64,000 nt of DNA. Source: Leptodactylus fallax. Taxonomy: Eukaryota; Chordata; Amphibia; Anura; Leptodactylidae. Positions 30,943 to 42,712 of this stretch are shown piece after piece (the stretch's first letter is position 1; each line of letters starts with the position of its first letter). The stretch spans positions 930,001 to 994,000 of the forward strand of contig CAMRHE010000018.1 of NCBI GenBank assembly GCA_947044405.1. The letters are read 5' to 3'. Under the pieces are notes generated by a model. It did not search any database. It was given only the letters and a program-made list of their open reading frames with translations, and was not told the origin of the DNA. A program made the translations under genes and the position numbers.

Positions 30943-31260
30943 GGAGTTTTCCAGCTCAATTTTATTGACGGTCTATCCTCAGAATAGATCGTCAATAAGA
31001 GATAAGTGAATCCCCGCTAATCAGCTGTATGAAGGAGCCATGGCGCCTGTTTACATCACACGCTGTCTATTTATAATGACTGTGTCATGTAATTGCAGCC
31101 TTGTCACATAGATGTGTATAAGACGAGGCTGTAATTACATTACATGGCCGCTATGAAATTAATGACATAATGTAAATAGAGGACACAGTTACCATGGTTC
31201 GTTCAAACAGTTGATACTGGGGGTCCCGGGTATTGGAACCTCACTATTTTTTTTTACCTT
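30939..31260. mobile_element. TTAA palindromic MITE ('ttccagctcaatttttattga' family), copy 1
   Basis: Starts at the TTAA shared with the previous element and reads 'ggagttttccagctcaat', 'cagctgtatgaaggagcc', 'catggcgcctgtttacatca'. It is the inverted partner of 58314-58672. The right end is abraded at a T-run (about 31245). Confidence 0.72.
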
Positions 31261-31395
31261 TTCATCTTTTCATTAGGAAACACCTGGGGCATTATTAATA
31301 AGAGGCACTATTTAAAGGGGGTACACAGGGAAGTTATTCATTTAAATATGCACTTGAGGGTATTCATTATCGGGGGGTTATATTATATATTTTTT
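31261..31395. repeat. Degenerate 'attattaataagaggcac' repeat
   Basis: Continuation of 30490-30639, same family as 426-800. Confidence 0.55.
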
Positions 31396-31737
31396 AATTG
31401 GGGATAGCAGCAGGAAGGGTGTGCAGGTAAGGACAATGTGGGTCAGGTGCCTGGAAATGTAAGGAGCCAAAGATGTCTGTGCTGCAAACTTTACATAGAC
31501 TGGACGAAGTGATCACAGCGGTCCAGATGAAAGAGATGGAGAATGTGAACGATTAGTCAGAGACGTCACCTGTAAGTCACTAAATGTTACTGCACTGTAT
31601 TCACCTAAATGGTCTGCAGAGCCCTGTGTAGAGCCAATATATACCACTATACAGTCACCGTATAGTGATAATATCGGTATATCTATGTTGGGGGCCCACT
31701 TGGACATGTTCACCCCCCCTGTCCTGAACCCCTAGCT
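31396..31737. repeat. hAT-like arm ending in CTACGCCTCTG
   Basis: The sequence ends 'acccctagctacgcctctg', the inverse of the terminus CAGAGGCGTAGCTAGGGG seen in hAT-type elements. Its interior ('gacgtcacctgtaagtcac', 'cagacatctttgg' on the minus strand) matches 57950-58140. The matching second end was not found. Open frames here are spurious. Confidence 0.6.
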
Positions 31738-32151
31738 ACGCCTCTGATTAGTGTCAATGGGAATGGACACAGAATCAGTTTGTGACCATTCTCTGCAATA
31801 GTTTAATGTCCGTTGCTGTCATCCTATGACGGAAGACAACAATGGAAGAGTGAAGAAATCAGGCGATACCTTTTAGAGGCTAACTGAGTATATTTATAAG
31901 TAAGCTTTCAAGAGTACTGGCTCTCTTCTTCAGACATGGTGTTATACAAGAACTGAAAATTCACAGATTTATACTCTATACACATGATCTTCAAAGGATT
32001 TTAGAGTCCTTAAAAAAAAACCAAAACAAAATGCAATCTAAGTAGAGAAGTTATTTACAACAGGTCAAAAAACAATCTGGAAAGTTGTGGTGCGTGACAG
32101 AGGGATCTGTTATCTGTTTGCTATCAGGAGGTGATTTGTGACCCTCACAGT

Positions 32152-32323
32152 TCATACATAGTGTGACATGAAGCTGGCATGAATATTAAGTCCAAATTGC
32201 AGAGTTTGAAATTTTTGCATAAACTTGTATTCCGATTCTTTCCTTTTCTCCTGCGTCTTAAAATGTCCCATTAAAACCACAACCCGCAAATCTTCAATAG
32301 AGTGGTTTTCTCCGGAGAAATGT
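32152..32323 (-). pseudogene. Penelope-like endonuclease C-terminal part
   Basis: Reads HFSGENHSIEDLRVVVLMGHF, then an EKRKESEYKFMQKFQ helix and GLNIHASFMSHYV stop. The glutamate in the ESEYKFM helix is in the position of the conserved GIY-YIG metal-binding Glu. It joins 33495-33882 in frame when the LTR and one AATGT copy are removed, so the gene was otherwise open at this point when interrupted. Confidence 0.85.
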
Positions 32324-33270
32324 TGTATTGCAAAATAGCAGCCCTGCTTATGGCTGCTTATGACAAAATGTTATGATAGCCAGGCCATAAGTAACCTTAA
32401 TTTGAACCCAGTACCTGTACTGAGATTTACATATCCATACTGATTAGATCAACGACTCTGTCTGAAGTGATATTTACATACCTATACAGATTAGATCAAC
32501 GACGCTGTTTGAAGTGATATTTACATACCTATACAGATTAGATCAACGCTGTCTAAGGTGATATGTCTATACAGATCAAAAGACACTGTTTGAAGTGATA
32601 TTTACATACCTATACAGATTAGATCAATAGACTCTATTTAAGGTGATATCTATATGTCTATACAGATCAAAAGACTCTATTTAAGGTGATATCTATATGT
32701 CTATACAGATTAGATCAAAAGAGCCACTCTGTTTGAAGCATATATGTCACGAGACATATTCAAGTGGAAAACTGGCCCCTTCTACATGAATATGATCTTG
32801 GAGATAAGTGAGGCCTTACAGAGGTGAATCACTTCTGTAGACGCCCACTTTATAACACACACAAAGGGTATAAGAATGGAAGACATCCCTCAGCATTATG
32901 TTGCTATCCTGACAGCAGTGATTGGGAACGCCTGGTTCTGCTTGATGATTCCTGTCACATGGTTGAGTGATGCTTCCTACAGATACCCTTATCAGAACTC
33001 CTCTATGAAGCGTGGCAGTGTTGTAAGTATTGATTGATTACTTGGTTGTAAGTGTAGATTTAATTACCTTCTTTTCTGATTAACTTTGATATACCTTGCT
33101 TTATTGCTAGTGTCGATTATACCTTGCATTAGTACAAGTTTTGATTAAGTCACAGTTTGACTAAGTTTGATTACCTTGCTATACCGGTTGTATTGTAAGT
33201 GTTGAATATATCATAGTTTGATAATATTTGATATTTGATTATATCTTGCCTTATTGCCAATGTTGATTTG

Positions 33271-33306
<36 letters not shown>

Positions 33307-33494
33307 TAATATCTGCTATACTTTTCCTTGTTGTAAGACCTTAAATGTTACTTTTTGATATCTTCTTACCTTTTGCTATCTTCTTATACTCTTCTTAATA
33401 AAATGTTAAGCCATTTGGGGATAGTTCAGTGTTTTATTATATAACTTTATTCTATTACCCGGAATCCAAAGAATCTGTTTCATTTGGCAATACA
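32324..33494 (+). mobile_element. Solo LTR (family 1, copy 2), TSD AATGT
   Basis: 1171 bp, TGTATTGC...GCAATACA, with exact 5-bp duplication AATGT (32319-32323 and 33495-33499). It is the inverted relative of 2503-3663. An AATAAA at about 33396, roughly 100 bp before the right end, supports reading it plus-strand. A (TA)n run at 33271-33303 and internal 'gatatctatatgtctataca' repeats are present. It sits inside the GIY-YIG gene of a Penelope-like element. Confidence 0.85.
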
Positions 33495-33882
33495 AATGTG
33501 CGGCCACTGGGAGATCGGTTCTGCTGTTATTAATATTGGATCTATGTGAGTTCATTCGTTGACTAAGTCTCTGCCCTGTTTCACCCACATAGAGGCCTGT
33601 GGTGGGACATTGCACACACATTATGAGGTACACCACGTTGGAAGACCTGCAGGAAAATGTCCCCCTAATTGTGTGCACCTGTTGTGATTGTGGGATAGGT
33701 ACACTGTCAGCGGTGTGGATGTGCTTGCAGGTCATGCACCTTTTTTGTAGGCAAGGTGAGGTGCCATTTTCAACAATGGACATTAACAATGGTAGTGTGA
33801 ATTCCCCCTTAGACATTAATATATCAATAGATACTCTCACATCAATAAGACACTGATTTTGTGGAATTTTTTTCAGCTGCAT
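33495..33882 (-). pseudogene. Penelope-like GIY-YIG endonuclease domain, N-terminal part
   Basis: Reads CLQKRCMTCKHI (Cys-rich finger between RT and endonuclease), then FSCRSSNVVYLIMCVQCPTTGLYVGETGQRLSQRMNSHRSNI. In it, VVYLIMC...GLYVGETG corresponds to the GIY and YIG strands, and R in QRLSQRM plus H in SHR are the usual catalytic-region residues. The open frame continues into the inserted LTR and stops there. This nuclease would nick the target for primed reverse transcription. Confidence 0.88.
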
Positions 33883-33950
33883 CTGCTCCCAGAAAGAGAC
33901 AATTTTTGGTGGCTTTTTCTACGAAGTCAATTCTTTAGCGCTTCACTTTT

Positions 33951-34277
33951 CAAGTGGCAAGCCACAAATTTCCTTTTAATTCTATAGTTGCCAGTGCCAC
34001 TTGCCACAGCCACTCTGGTAAAACAATAAGAATATAAAACTAACAACCCTACAGTTGACTTTTCCAATACCAATGCAATGTTGGTGTGGCAGTAAAGAAC
34101 TTCCCGGTATGAATATTATCTTTACTATAATTTACACCATGTACTTTTCTAATGGTGTAAATTTCTAATTCATCATTATTGTGGGAGTGCTTCTTTAAGA
34201 ATAAAGCAATACTTGGAATAATTATATATGGCCAATATGTTTCGAAATGTACAATCACACAGAACAAGGCCGGTCAG
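33951..34277. other. No recognised feature
   Basis: About 325 bp, AT-rich; may include the remaining 5' flank of the Penelope-like copy. Confidence 0.4.
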
Positions 34278-34790
34278 TTAAAGGGGTTTTCCAGGCAAAA
34301 AAACTGTTTTTAAAAAAAAGGTCTGTTAGTGCTATTAATGGGTTAATAAGTGCATCCAAATACCTTTAGCAGTGTTTTGAGTGATTTCTGGGTTCCTCTA
34401 GGGTGCTCCTGGTATCATCTGCATTTATTTACATGGGTAGCTTCCTGTTCAACTACCATGATGCATTGCTCTTCACTCAGATCTGCCTCTCTCTCCCTCC
34501 CCCTCCCTCTCTCACACCCCCTCCCTGTTTCCCTAGCTAGCCCATGGACTACTAGCCCTACTTAACTAAATAACTAACTCCATCCTCCCCCTAAACCCCA
34601 TCATACTTACCTGTCTTCCTGTCCAGATCTTCTGGGTACGGGAGATCCTTCTGTTCATCTCATCTTCTCGTCTGTCGGCAATAGAGCCATCTGCAGATGC
34701 CAGCAGAAGTGAAGGAAGGGAGGATTTGTGCACAGAAGATCAGGACATGAAGACAGGTGGGTATGATGGGGGGAGTTTTAAATATTATTA
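34278..34790. mobile_element. TTAA element, 'ttttccaggcaaaaaaac' arm (type Y)
   Basis: Starts TTAAAGGGGTTTTCCAGGC at 34278. It carries 'cagtgttttgagtgatttct', 'cttacctgtcttcctgtcc', 'ctgtcggcaatagagcc' and an inverted inner arm ending 'gacaggtgggtatgatgggg'. The outer right arm is missing. It is the inverse of the type Y arm seen at 15480-15659 and 35870-36060. Confidence 0.7.
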
Positions 34791-35130
34791 ATTTACAATA
34801 TTCATGACATGTAAGTGTTAATTCTATTCTGCTGACAACATTCTTCTATCTTACAGTACATGGATATGGTAAGGGTACACTTATTTTAGTGTTTTCCAAG
34901 TACAGTTGCAAAGAGTTTAAGGATGCTGGGGAACCCCCTTCTTCCATGATGTAAGCTAATAAGTCATTGACTGATATTTCTGTTTATACTGGAAGTTTTT
35001 CCTGTATCTATTTTTCCATGAAGAATGTAATAAATTTCCATGTTTTTATAGGAAACTGAGTCCTCCGATAATGTTACCTTATGGGTCAACACGTAAGTAA
35101 GAATTCACTCGAGTATATACTGTAGTATTT
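34791..35130. other. Unique island with possible 41-bp exon
   Basis: Non-repetitive sequence between two transposon pieces. At 35052-35092 an open 41-bp stretch is bounded by 'tttttatag' on the left and 'gtaagt' on the right, an acceptor/donor-like pair on the plus strand. No other exon was found. See findings. Confidence 0.25.
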
Positions 35131-36060
35131 TACAGGGAGTATTGGTGACGTTCCATTTCCAGAAACAGGGAAACGGAATGTCAGCGGGAAATCAGAAAAT
35201 GTGCCTGGGGCGGTCACATGATCACCCCAGCGATATGGGTAGCTATGCATTTTTGATAAAGTAAGTTAGAAGTTAGGTGGGGGGAGGGTGTTTAGTTTAG
35301 TATTAAATTATCTTTTTATTCCTACACTATTCCTAGCAAATTTCTACACTAATCTAAACACCCTTCCCCCACCTACTTTCTAAATAACATAATTTATCAA
35401 ACATTTATATTTACCCATGTCCCATATCGGTCATGTGACTGCCCCAAGAACATTTGCTGGTTATCCGGTGATGATCCGTTTCCCCGTTTCCACAAACGGA
35501 ATGTCACTACTACTCCCCCATCCACTCCATTATACTTACCTCTCTTCCTTCCAGGCTTCCTCCTGTGGGACGGCTCCTCCCTCTTTTCTGACTGCTGACA
35601 CGCTCTGCTCTGTGTTCTGTAGCTGATAATCCACCTCTACTGCGCAGGCACAGTAGAGGTGGATTGTTGGCTACAGAGCAGTGCTGGGACTACTGCACAT
35701 GTCGGCAGAATCAGAAAAGAGGGAGGGGCCATCCTGCAGGAGGAAGCCTGGATGGAAGCCACTTAAGTATAATGGGGTCGGGGGTGGGCGGGATAGCTAG
35801 AAAGACAGGAAGGGGGTGTATGGGACGGAGGGAGAGAGGAGGGAGGGAGAGAGGAAGGGGGGAGTGAGGTGAAAGGGAGCTAGCGTGGAAGTTACATAGC
35901 AGGAAGCTGAACCATGTAAACAAATGCAGAGGATGCCAGGAGCTCCCAGAGAAACCCACAAATCACTCAAAACACTGCTAAAGGGTGCAATTATTAACCC
36001 ATTAATAACACTAAAATACCTTTTATAAAAAAAGTTTTTTTGCCCGGAAAACCCCTTTAA
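35131..36060. mobile_element. TTAA element with type X and type Y arms (uninterrupted form)
   Basis: 35131-35320 is an inverted type X arm; 35325-36060 is a full X-centre-Y unit ('ctaaacacccttcccccacc' ... 'gcccggaaaacccctttaa'), right TTAA at 36057. The centre is palindromic ('atccacctctactgcg...agtagaggtggat', 35631-35664). It provides the empty form for the Gypsy-bearing unit at 9084-15659. Confidence 0.75.
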
Positions 36061-37003
36061 CCAATTCTGGACCACCCATTGGGTTTTTACATCCGGAAGG
36101 TGGTTGCCTTCTTCTTCTATGACATACTGGTATGTCAAAGCAGATTTCAGTAGGTGCACAAAATCCTGCAGCTGCTGAAACGGGGAGCCAGCTGTAACTT
36201 CAGCCAGATCTCCCAGGGAGAAGACAAGGAAGGTTTATTACCTTCCCTGCCTTCCAGATGAGCACTGTATACACCGCTATGGGCACCGCCAGGATGCGGC
36301 TCCCCTCTGACCCGGTGGTCATGTGATCCGCCGGGATCAGAGCCTGTTAGAGATGCTGGGTCCTACAGGACCCAGATCAGCTCTATAGTAACATGCAGGA
36401 GGCTGTATTCCTCCTGCAACTGGGGCTAAATGTACCAGCCCAAGTTACAGGGGAAATCAGCATCCCCCAAAAAATAAAAATGATCAGATGTCCCTAAAGG
36501 TCTATTATGACCTTATGGGGACACAATGTAAAAAAAAAAAAAAAATTTAAAAAGATATAGAAAAGTAAAAAAAAAAAATGTAAATAAAATAATTTAAAAA
36601 ATAAATAAAATAATATGTCAATAAAACTCCCTTATTAAAGGCTATAGCCCCACCCCCAACGACACCATACAAAATAAAAATTACTGTAATGGAGAGGAAA
36701 AACTATTTTAAAAAGTTTTTAGTAGCACTTTGTGTCATTAAATTAAAAAAAAAAAATGAAAAGTGAAAAACAGAAACGTTTTCCATCCTCTATTGATTAT
36801 ATTTTCCCAGATATAAAAAAATTAAAACACATGCAAAATTAAAAACAACATAAAAATAAAGCCCTATGTGTCACCGAAAAAAGATGTAGGAATTAGTTGA
36901 ATAACCCAAGTGATAAAAATGTTACAGCCCTCAAAACCGCACATACAAAAAAAACGAAAATGTGTCTGGAAACCAGAAATTAGCCCAGTACTGAAGTGGT
37001 TAA
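36057..37003. mobile_element. TTAA-flanked element, 'gtactgaagtggttaa' family, copy 2
   Basis: TTAA at 36057 (shared with the preceding element) and at 37000. Ends 'ccaattctggaccacccatt' and 'tagcccagtactgaagtgg'. The interior has GC-rich left third and A-rich middle. It is the best-bounded copy of the family seen at 29600-30091, 52122-52886 and 54395-54895. No transposase. Confidence 0.8.
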
Positions 37004-37314
37004 AACATATTTTTTTAATAAAAAGTGAAAATTTGCAATAGGCTATTTTTTTCCTCAAGGTAATTTAGGGACCTAGATGTTGGATAAAGGCATTTTTTAC
37101 ACCAGTTTTAAAAGTGTTTTAAATAATTGATGAACTAATCTTAGGATAGGTCATCAATTAAAGATAGGCAGGGGTCTGATACCTGGGCCCCAAGCCAATC
37201 AGCTGTTTGAAGAGGCTGTCTGATTTGGGTGAGTCCTGCAGACCCTTAAGTACTTACCAAGCACAGTGCTGTACATTTGTATAGGGGCTGTGCTTGGTAT
37301 TGCAGCTCAGATGT
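37004..37314. repeat. Foldback element left arm
   Basis: Contains 'actaatcttaggataggtca' and 'ccaagcacagtgctgtac...ctgtgcttgg' inverted segments. The text resumes after the next element as 'aattgatgacctattaactg' (41505), suggesting the 4.2-kb element split it. Confidence 0.55.
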
Positions 37315-40300
37315 TTAACCGGTTAAGGACCTGGCCTAAAAGTGCCTTATGGACCAGGCCTCATTTTTCAAAACTGACACGTGTCACTTTATATGGCAAT
37401 AACTTTGAGATGCTATAACTTACACAAGTGATTTTGAGATTGTTTTTTCATGACACATTGTACTTCATGTTAGTGTTAAACATTGATCAATATTTTTGTA
37501 TTTATTTATAAAAAATTAGGAAATTTGAGGGAAATTTTGAAAAAAATTGCAATTTTCAAAATGTAAAATTCTCTGCTTTTCAGACACATAGTCATACCAC
37601 CCAAATACATGAATAAATATTATCTACCATATCTCTGCTTTATATCGGCATCATCTTTTAATCATCCTTTAATTTATTTTGGATGTTAGAAGGTTTACAA
37701 GTGTAACAGCGATTTTCCAGATTTACAAGAAAATTTCCCAAACTAATTTCTTAGGGACCACTTCAGTTCTGAAGGGGATTATAAAGGCGTATATATTAGA
37801 AACCCCCAGAAATCACCCCATTTTCAAAACTGCACCCCTCAAATAATTCAAAACAGCATTTGGGAAGTTTGTTAACCCTTTAAGCATTTCACAAGAATTA
37901 AGACAATATGGAGGTGAAATTTAGACATTTCATTTTTATCCAATAATACATTAATTTATCCCTAAAATTAACACATTCACAAAGGGTTAAAGGAGAAAAT
38001 GCATCTCACAGTTTGTTGTGCAATTTCTCCCGAGCACAGAAATACCCCACATGTGGGTGTAAAATGATTTTTGGGCACACGGCAGTGCACGGAAAAGAAA
38101 GAGCGACACTCGGTATTTGAAAAGCAGATTTTGCTGGAATAGTTGTCAGGTGCCATGTCTAATTTGCAGAGCCCCTAGAGTACCAAAACAATGGAAACCC
38201 CTTAAAAGTGACCCCATTTTGGAAACTACACCCCTTACAGAATTTATCAAGGGGTATACTGAGCATTTTGACCCCACAGCCGTTTCACAGATTTTATTAA
38301 CATTGGGATGTGTAAATGAAAAATTACTAAAACATCACTTTATCCCCAAAGTTTTCATTTTCACAAGGGGTTAAAGGAGAAAAAGCCGCCCACAGTTTGT
38401 TACACAATTGCTTCTGAACACAGCAATACCCCATATGCGATCGTAATTTGCTGCATGGGTACATGGCGGGGCTCGAAATGGAAAGAGCGCTATTTGGCTT
38501 TTGAAGGGCAAATTTTGCTGGAATAGTTTTCAGGTGCCATGTCCCATTTGCAGAGCCCCTAGAGTACCAATATAATGGAAACCCCCAAAAGTGACCCCAT
38601 TTTGGAAACTACACCCCTCACAGAACATATCAAGGGGTATAGTGAGCATTTTGACCCCACAGCCGTTTCACAGATTTTATTAACATTGGGACATGAAAAT
38701 GAAAAATTACTTTCTTTCCAATAAACCATCAATTTAGCCCCAAATTTTTCATTTTCACAAGAGGATAAAGGAGAAAAAGCTCTCCAAAGTTTGTTACACA
38801 ATTTCTCCTGAATACAGGAATACTCCCCATGTGGTTGTAATCTGCTGTATGGGTACATGGTGGGGCTCAGAATAGAAAGCTTTTGGAGGGCAGATTTTGC
38901 TGGAATAGTTTTCGGGTGCCATGTCGCATTTGCAGAGCCCCTAAAGTACCAATACAATGGAAACCCCTCAAAAGTGACCCCATTTTGGAAACTACACCCC
39001 TCAAGGAATTTCTCAAGGGGTATGGTGAGCATTTTGACCCTACAGTTGTTTCACAGATTCTATTAACATTGGAATGTAAAAATTAAAAATTACTTTTTTT
39101 TCCAATAAACTGTCCATTTAGCAACATATTTTTAATTTTTACAAGGGGATAAAGAAGAAAAAAACCCACAGTTTGTTACACAATTTCTCCTGAACACAGA
39201 AATGCCCCATATGTGGTCGTAAACTGCTGTATGGGTACATGGTGGGGCTCAGAATGGAAAGAGTGCTATTTGGCTTTTGGAGGGCAGATGTGGCTGGAAT
39301 AGTTTTCAGGTGCCATGTCGCATTTGCAGAGCCCCTAAAGTACCAATACAATGTAAACCCCTCAAAAGTGACACCATTTTAGAAACTACACCCCTCAAGG
39401 AATGTATCAAGGGGTATTATCATTTTGAACCTAAAAATGCTTCGCAAAAATGAATATACAAAGTGAAAATTGACAATTTTAAATAAATATGCCATGTTGG
39501 TGCCCAATACGTTGTACCCACTTTGTGGCATCAGAGACATGCACTCCTAAAACTATTATGTGGGCTATCTCGGGGGAAAAAAAAATGTATATGTGGGTGT
39601 AACCTGCTACTTGGGCAAACAGCAGGGCTCAGACAGGAAGGAGCACTGCGCTTTTTAGCTTTTGGAGTACAGATCTAGAGGGACTTTCTGGACGCCATGT
39701 TGTTTTTGCAGAGGTGCCAGTAAATTGGAATTCCCCAAGAAGTGACCCCATTTTGTAGGGGCAATTTTAGGGTCTTTGCCAATTTGACATGGTGTCCAAA
39801 ATCCAACAATCTAAATCTATGCTCCAAAAGCCACATAGCATTCCTTCACCTCTGCCCCCTGCTGTGTACCCAAACTGCAGTTTACGCCCACATGTATGAC
39901 ACTGGTGTACCCAGGATAACGTTCTTGTGACCCCATTTTGAAAACTGCACCCCTCAAAGAATTTATCAGGGGGTGTAATAAGCATTAGTATCCCAGGTGG
40001 GAATGCACAACGGATGGTGAAGAGTGAATAGGTAAGCTGTGCGGAGTACATGGGGAACACGAAATTCCCTACTATATCCCCAGTAGCTCCTATGATTGGG
40101 GGAGGGGGTCACTCTGGGGGTCACTTCTGGTTTATTATCCCTTGTAAGCTCTAAATCTGGTTTGTACCCTGATATACGCTCACACAGCTTATACATTCCA
40201 TCCCTGCCGCAGCCAGTTGTGTTCTAATGATTTGGTGATTTTTGGGGTTTTTGTCTTCACATTGTACAAGCTATATTCTTTATTTTTTGGATGATGTAGC

Positions 40301-41507
40301 CATATGAGGGCTGAATTTTTGCGGTATGATATGCATTTTTTAATGACACCATTTTTTGGGGTGTCTATAGCTTATTGAATAAATTATATTAACTCTTTCT
40401 GGGTGGATTAAAAAAAATATCAATTCTGGAATTGGTTTTTACCTTTTAATTTTTTTGCCATGTGGCGTACAGCATAAGTCACATGTTACCTTTATTCTGC
40501 AGGTAGGTACGATTATGGCGATACCTCATTTATATTGTTTTTTTATGCGTTACTAATACTGCAGAACAAAAACCCATTTGTGGACATAAATCAATTGTTT
40601 TTGCATCACCATCTCCTGAGAGGCGTAACATTTTTATTTTTCGGTTGACAGACTTGGTTTAGGGCTTATTTTTTGCGGGAGGACATGCGCTTTTTATTGG
40701 TATTGTTTTGAGGTACATATGCGTTTTTGATCACTTTTTATAGTATTTTTTTGTAAGCGAGATAGTCAAAAATCATTACTTCCAGTGTTTTTTTTTTCCG
40801 GTTTTTTTTTTCCGCCGTTCACCGTGTATGTTAAATATTGTTTCAGCTTTATTGTACAGGTTGTTACGGACGCGGCAATACCAAATATGTGTTGTTTTTA
40901 TTAATTTTTTTTTTTTTTTATATAATTCATTTTATATAGGAAAAGGGATTTTTGTGGGCTTTATAACGTTATTAATTTTTTTTACACACTTTATTTTTTT
41001 TTTTAACTTTTTTTTACATTTTTAACTTGTCCTATAAGGACACCTGAGCCAGCGATGCTCTGATCCTTGCTCAGTATTATAGACTGCAATACACTAGCAT
41101 ACTCTTGTATTGCAGTCTACTTCTCCACATCCCGGCAGGATCAGCCAGGTAGTGGGGGCTTCAGGTAGCCTGGGGTCACTGGCCAGACCCCGGGCTACAG
41201 AAAATAGACATCGGCAACCCCCGATCTCGCCGCGGGGGTTGCCGGTGGGGGCGGCAACATGGCGGAACCCTTTGGATGCCGCGGTCATGTTTGACCGCGG
41301 CATCCAAGGGGTTAAAACCTCCGATCGGAACTAAATTCCGATCGGGGGTTATGGAGCAGGGTGTTAGCTGTCAGTTACAGCTAACACCCGCTCCCGATCC
41401 CGGTCACAGGGTCTCTGAAGTGCCGGCCGTAAATTTACTATTGGCCGGACTTCAGAGACCAGGTCCGCAGGCCGTAAATTTACGGCTGGTGGTTGTCAAC
41501 CGGTTAA
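37315..41507. mobile_element. 4.2-kb TTAA element with internal ~380-bp repeats
   Basis: Ends 'ccggttaaggacc' and '...gtcaaccgg', bounded by TTAA at 37315 and 41504. Left arm 'cctggcctaaaagtgcctt', then four tandem copies of a ~380-bp unit (38011-39420), a fifth diverged copy, the 'ttgatcactttttatag' arm shared with 16556-17110, and a GC-rich right end with a pair of near-palindromes (for example 'ggatgccgcggtcatg...gaccgcggcatcc' at 41274-41308). No transposase. The longest frame in it (157 codons, minus, 38559-39032) lies in the tandem repeat. Confidence 0.78.
38011..39420. repeat. ~380-bp tandem repeat, four copies
   Basis: The landmark 'gtttgttacacaatttctcc' and variants occur at 38011, 38395, 38789 and 39171 (spacing 384, 394, 382). 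Each unit also has 'ggcttttggagggcagattt', 'caggtgccatgtcgcatttg' and 'ggaaactacacccctca'. Copies differ by substitutions and short indels. Confidence 0.9.
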
Positions 41508-41904
41508 TTGATGACCTATTAACTGATGACCTGTGACATGAACACCGCAGCATTTTACATAAGATGATTTAAATTTATTAACCTCTTAATCTTTCACTTT
41601 ATGTAATGATGTATATGCTACCGTTAAAGTGCAGAAATCAGTTAATCTGCAGATTAACTAGGTAATGTGAAAATTCACTAGGGCGATCCGTTAAAGTGCG
41701 GAAAACTGCTTTCATTTCTGACATTACCTAGGTAATCTGTACATTAGCTAAGTAATGTGCACATTACCTACTAGGCACTCGTTAAAGTGCAGATATAACG
41801 ACATGTTTTGCCGGAACAACAGCAAGCAACGTCGCTGTAGGCTTATAGCTTAGAGACTTAATGTCGGCAAAAAAAAAAAAAAGGATTGGGGACAGTATAG
41901 GGAA

Positions 41905-42130
41905 AGGTTGAAGACGGTTTGCTTTCAAAACCCATTCAACTTGAATGGGTTTTGAAAGCAAACAGGCAGGTGTGTGTGTGTGTGTGCGAGTTTAGACCCT
42001 CTGCGCCACGAAAAGCCGTTTTTTTTTTTTTTTTTTTCGTCGGAAACAAAGTCCTTCATGTCCGGAAAAAAAAAAAAAGCTGTCTGCTTCGCGGCGCAGA
42101 GGGTGTAAGCGCGCACACACACACACCCGC
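41905..42130. repeat. Foldback element fragment with 47-nt palindrome and (GT)n/(CA)n arms
   Basis: 41917-41963 is a near-perfect 47-nt palindrome (left arm GTTTGCTTTCAAAACCC). It is followed by (GT)n at 41972-41987, 'accctctgcgccacg', T18 and A13 tracts, 'cggcgcagagggt' and (CA)n. The 'accctctgcg', 'tttcgtcgga' and 'acccattca...tgaatgggt' landmarks also occur in 62210-62521, so both belong to one MITE family. Confidence 0.7.
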
Positions 42131-42148
42131 CCGTTTGCTTTCTGCTGC

Positions 42149-42712
42149 ACGTCCTCTTGTATATGCGGTTTTACATACCGCTAGAAAGCCGACAGCGCGG
42201 TGAATTCAGCGCACTGCCGGCTTTCCCATTATATGCCCGGGGGCTGGAGATATCGGGGGTCTAAATTTCACCATTCACTGTCAGAAGGGCGTTCCTAACA
42301 GTCTATCTGCGCTGTGAGGAACGCCCTCCCTGACTGTGCTCGTCCATAGCGCTATACTGGGTGGGGGGGGGCGTTCCTCACAGCTCAGCGTCATCACTGG
42401 GCGGTAAGGAACTCCCCCTCTCTCTGAGCCAAGTACTATCAGAGGGGGTGATGACGCTGAGCTGTAAGGAAGGTCCCCCCAGTAAAAGTCTATGGACTAG
42501 TACTATCAGGGCGGGCATTCCTCACAGCCAAGCTAGACTGTCAAGAACGCCCTTCTGACATTGAACGGTGAAATTTAGACCCCCGATATCTCCAGCCCCG
42601 GGGCATATAACGGGAAAGCTGCCGGCAGTGCACTGAATTCAGCGCGCTGGCGGCTTTCTAGTGGTATGTAAAACCGCATATACATGAGGACGTGAAAGGT
42701 CCTCTTTAACAG
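42149..42712. mobile_element. MITE with ~150-bp inverted repeats ('cacgtcctcttgtatatgcgg')
   Basis: The left arm 42149-42300 ('gtatatgcggttttacatac', 'gatatcgggggtctaaattt') pairs with the right arm 42540-42700. The right end continues 'aaaggtcctctttaac', giving a TTAA-type flank at 42706; the left terminus is missing about 15 bp. The centre contains a second pair of arms around 'gatgacgctgagctg' / 'cagctcagcgtcatc'. Confidence 0.82.

Larger units (their letters stand above)
31844..33950 (-). mobile_element. Penelope-like element 3' half, split by a solo LTR
   Basis: Minus-strand copy. From right to left: Cys-rich finger and GIY-YIG endonuclease coding sequence (33882-33495), solo LTR (33494-32324), the remaining C-terminus (32323-32152, stop TGA), and a ~300-bp 3' UTR to 31844. 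The 3' end is fixed by the TSD-flanked copy at 29291-29470. RT is absent, so it is 5'-truncated somewhere near 33900-33950. Whether the RT remnant at 6430-7905 belongs to the same family cannot be told. Confidence 0.85.

Noticed and set aside
38559..39032. 157-codon minus-strand open frame
   Set aside because: Lies within the ~380-bp tandem repeats of a non-coding TTAA element; the frame is not preserved between repeat copies.
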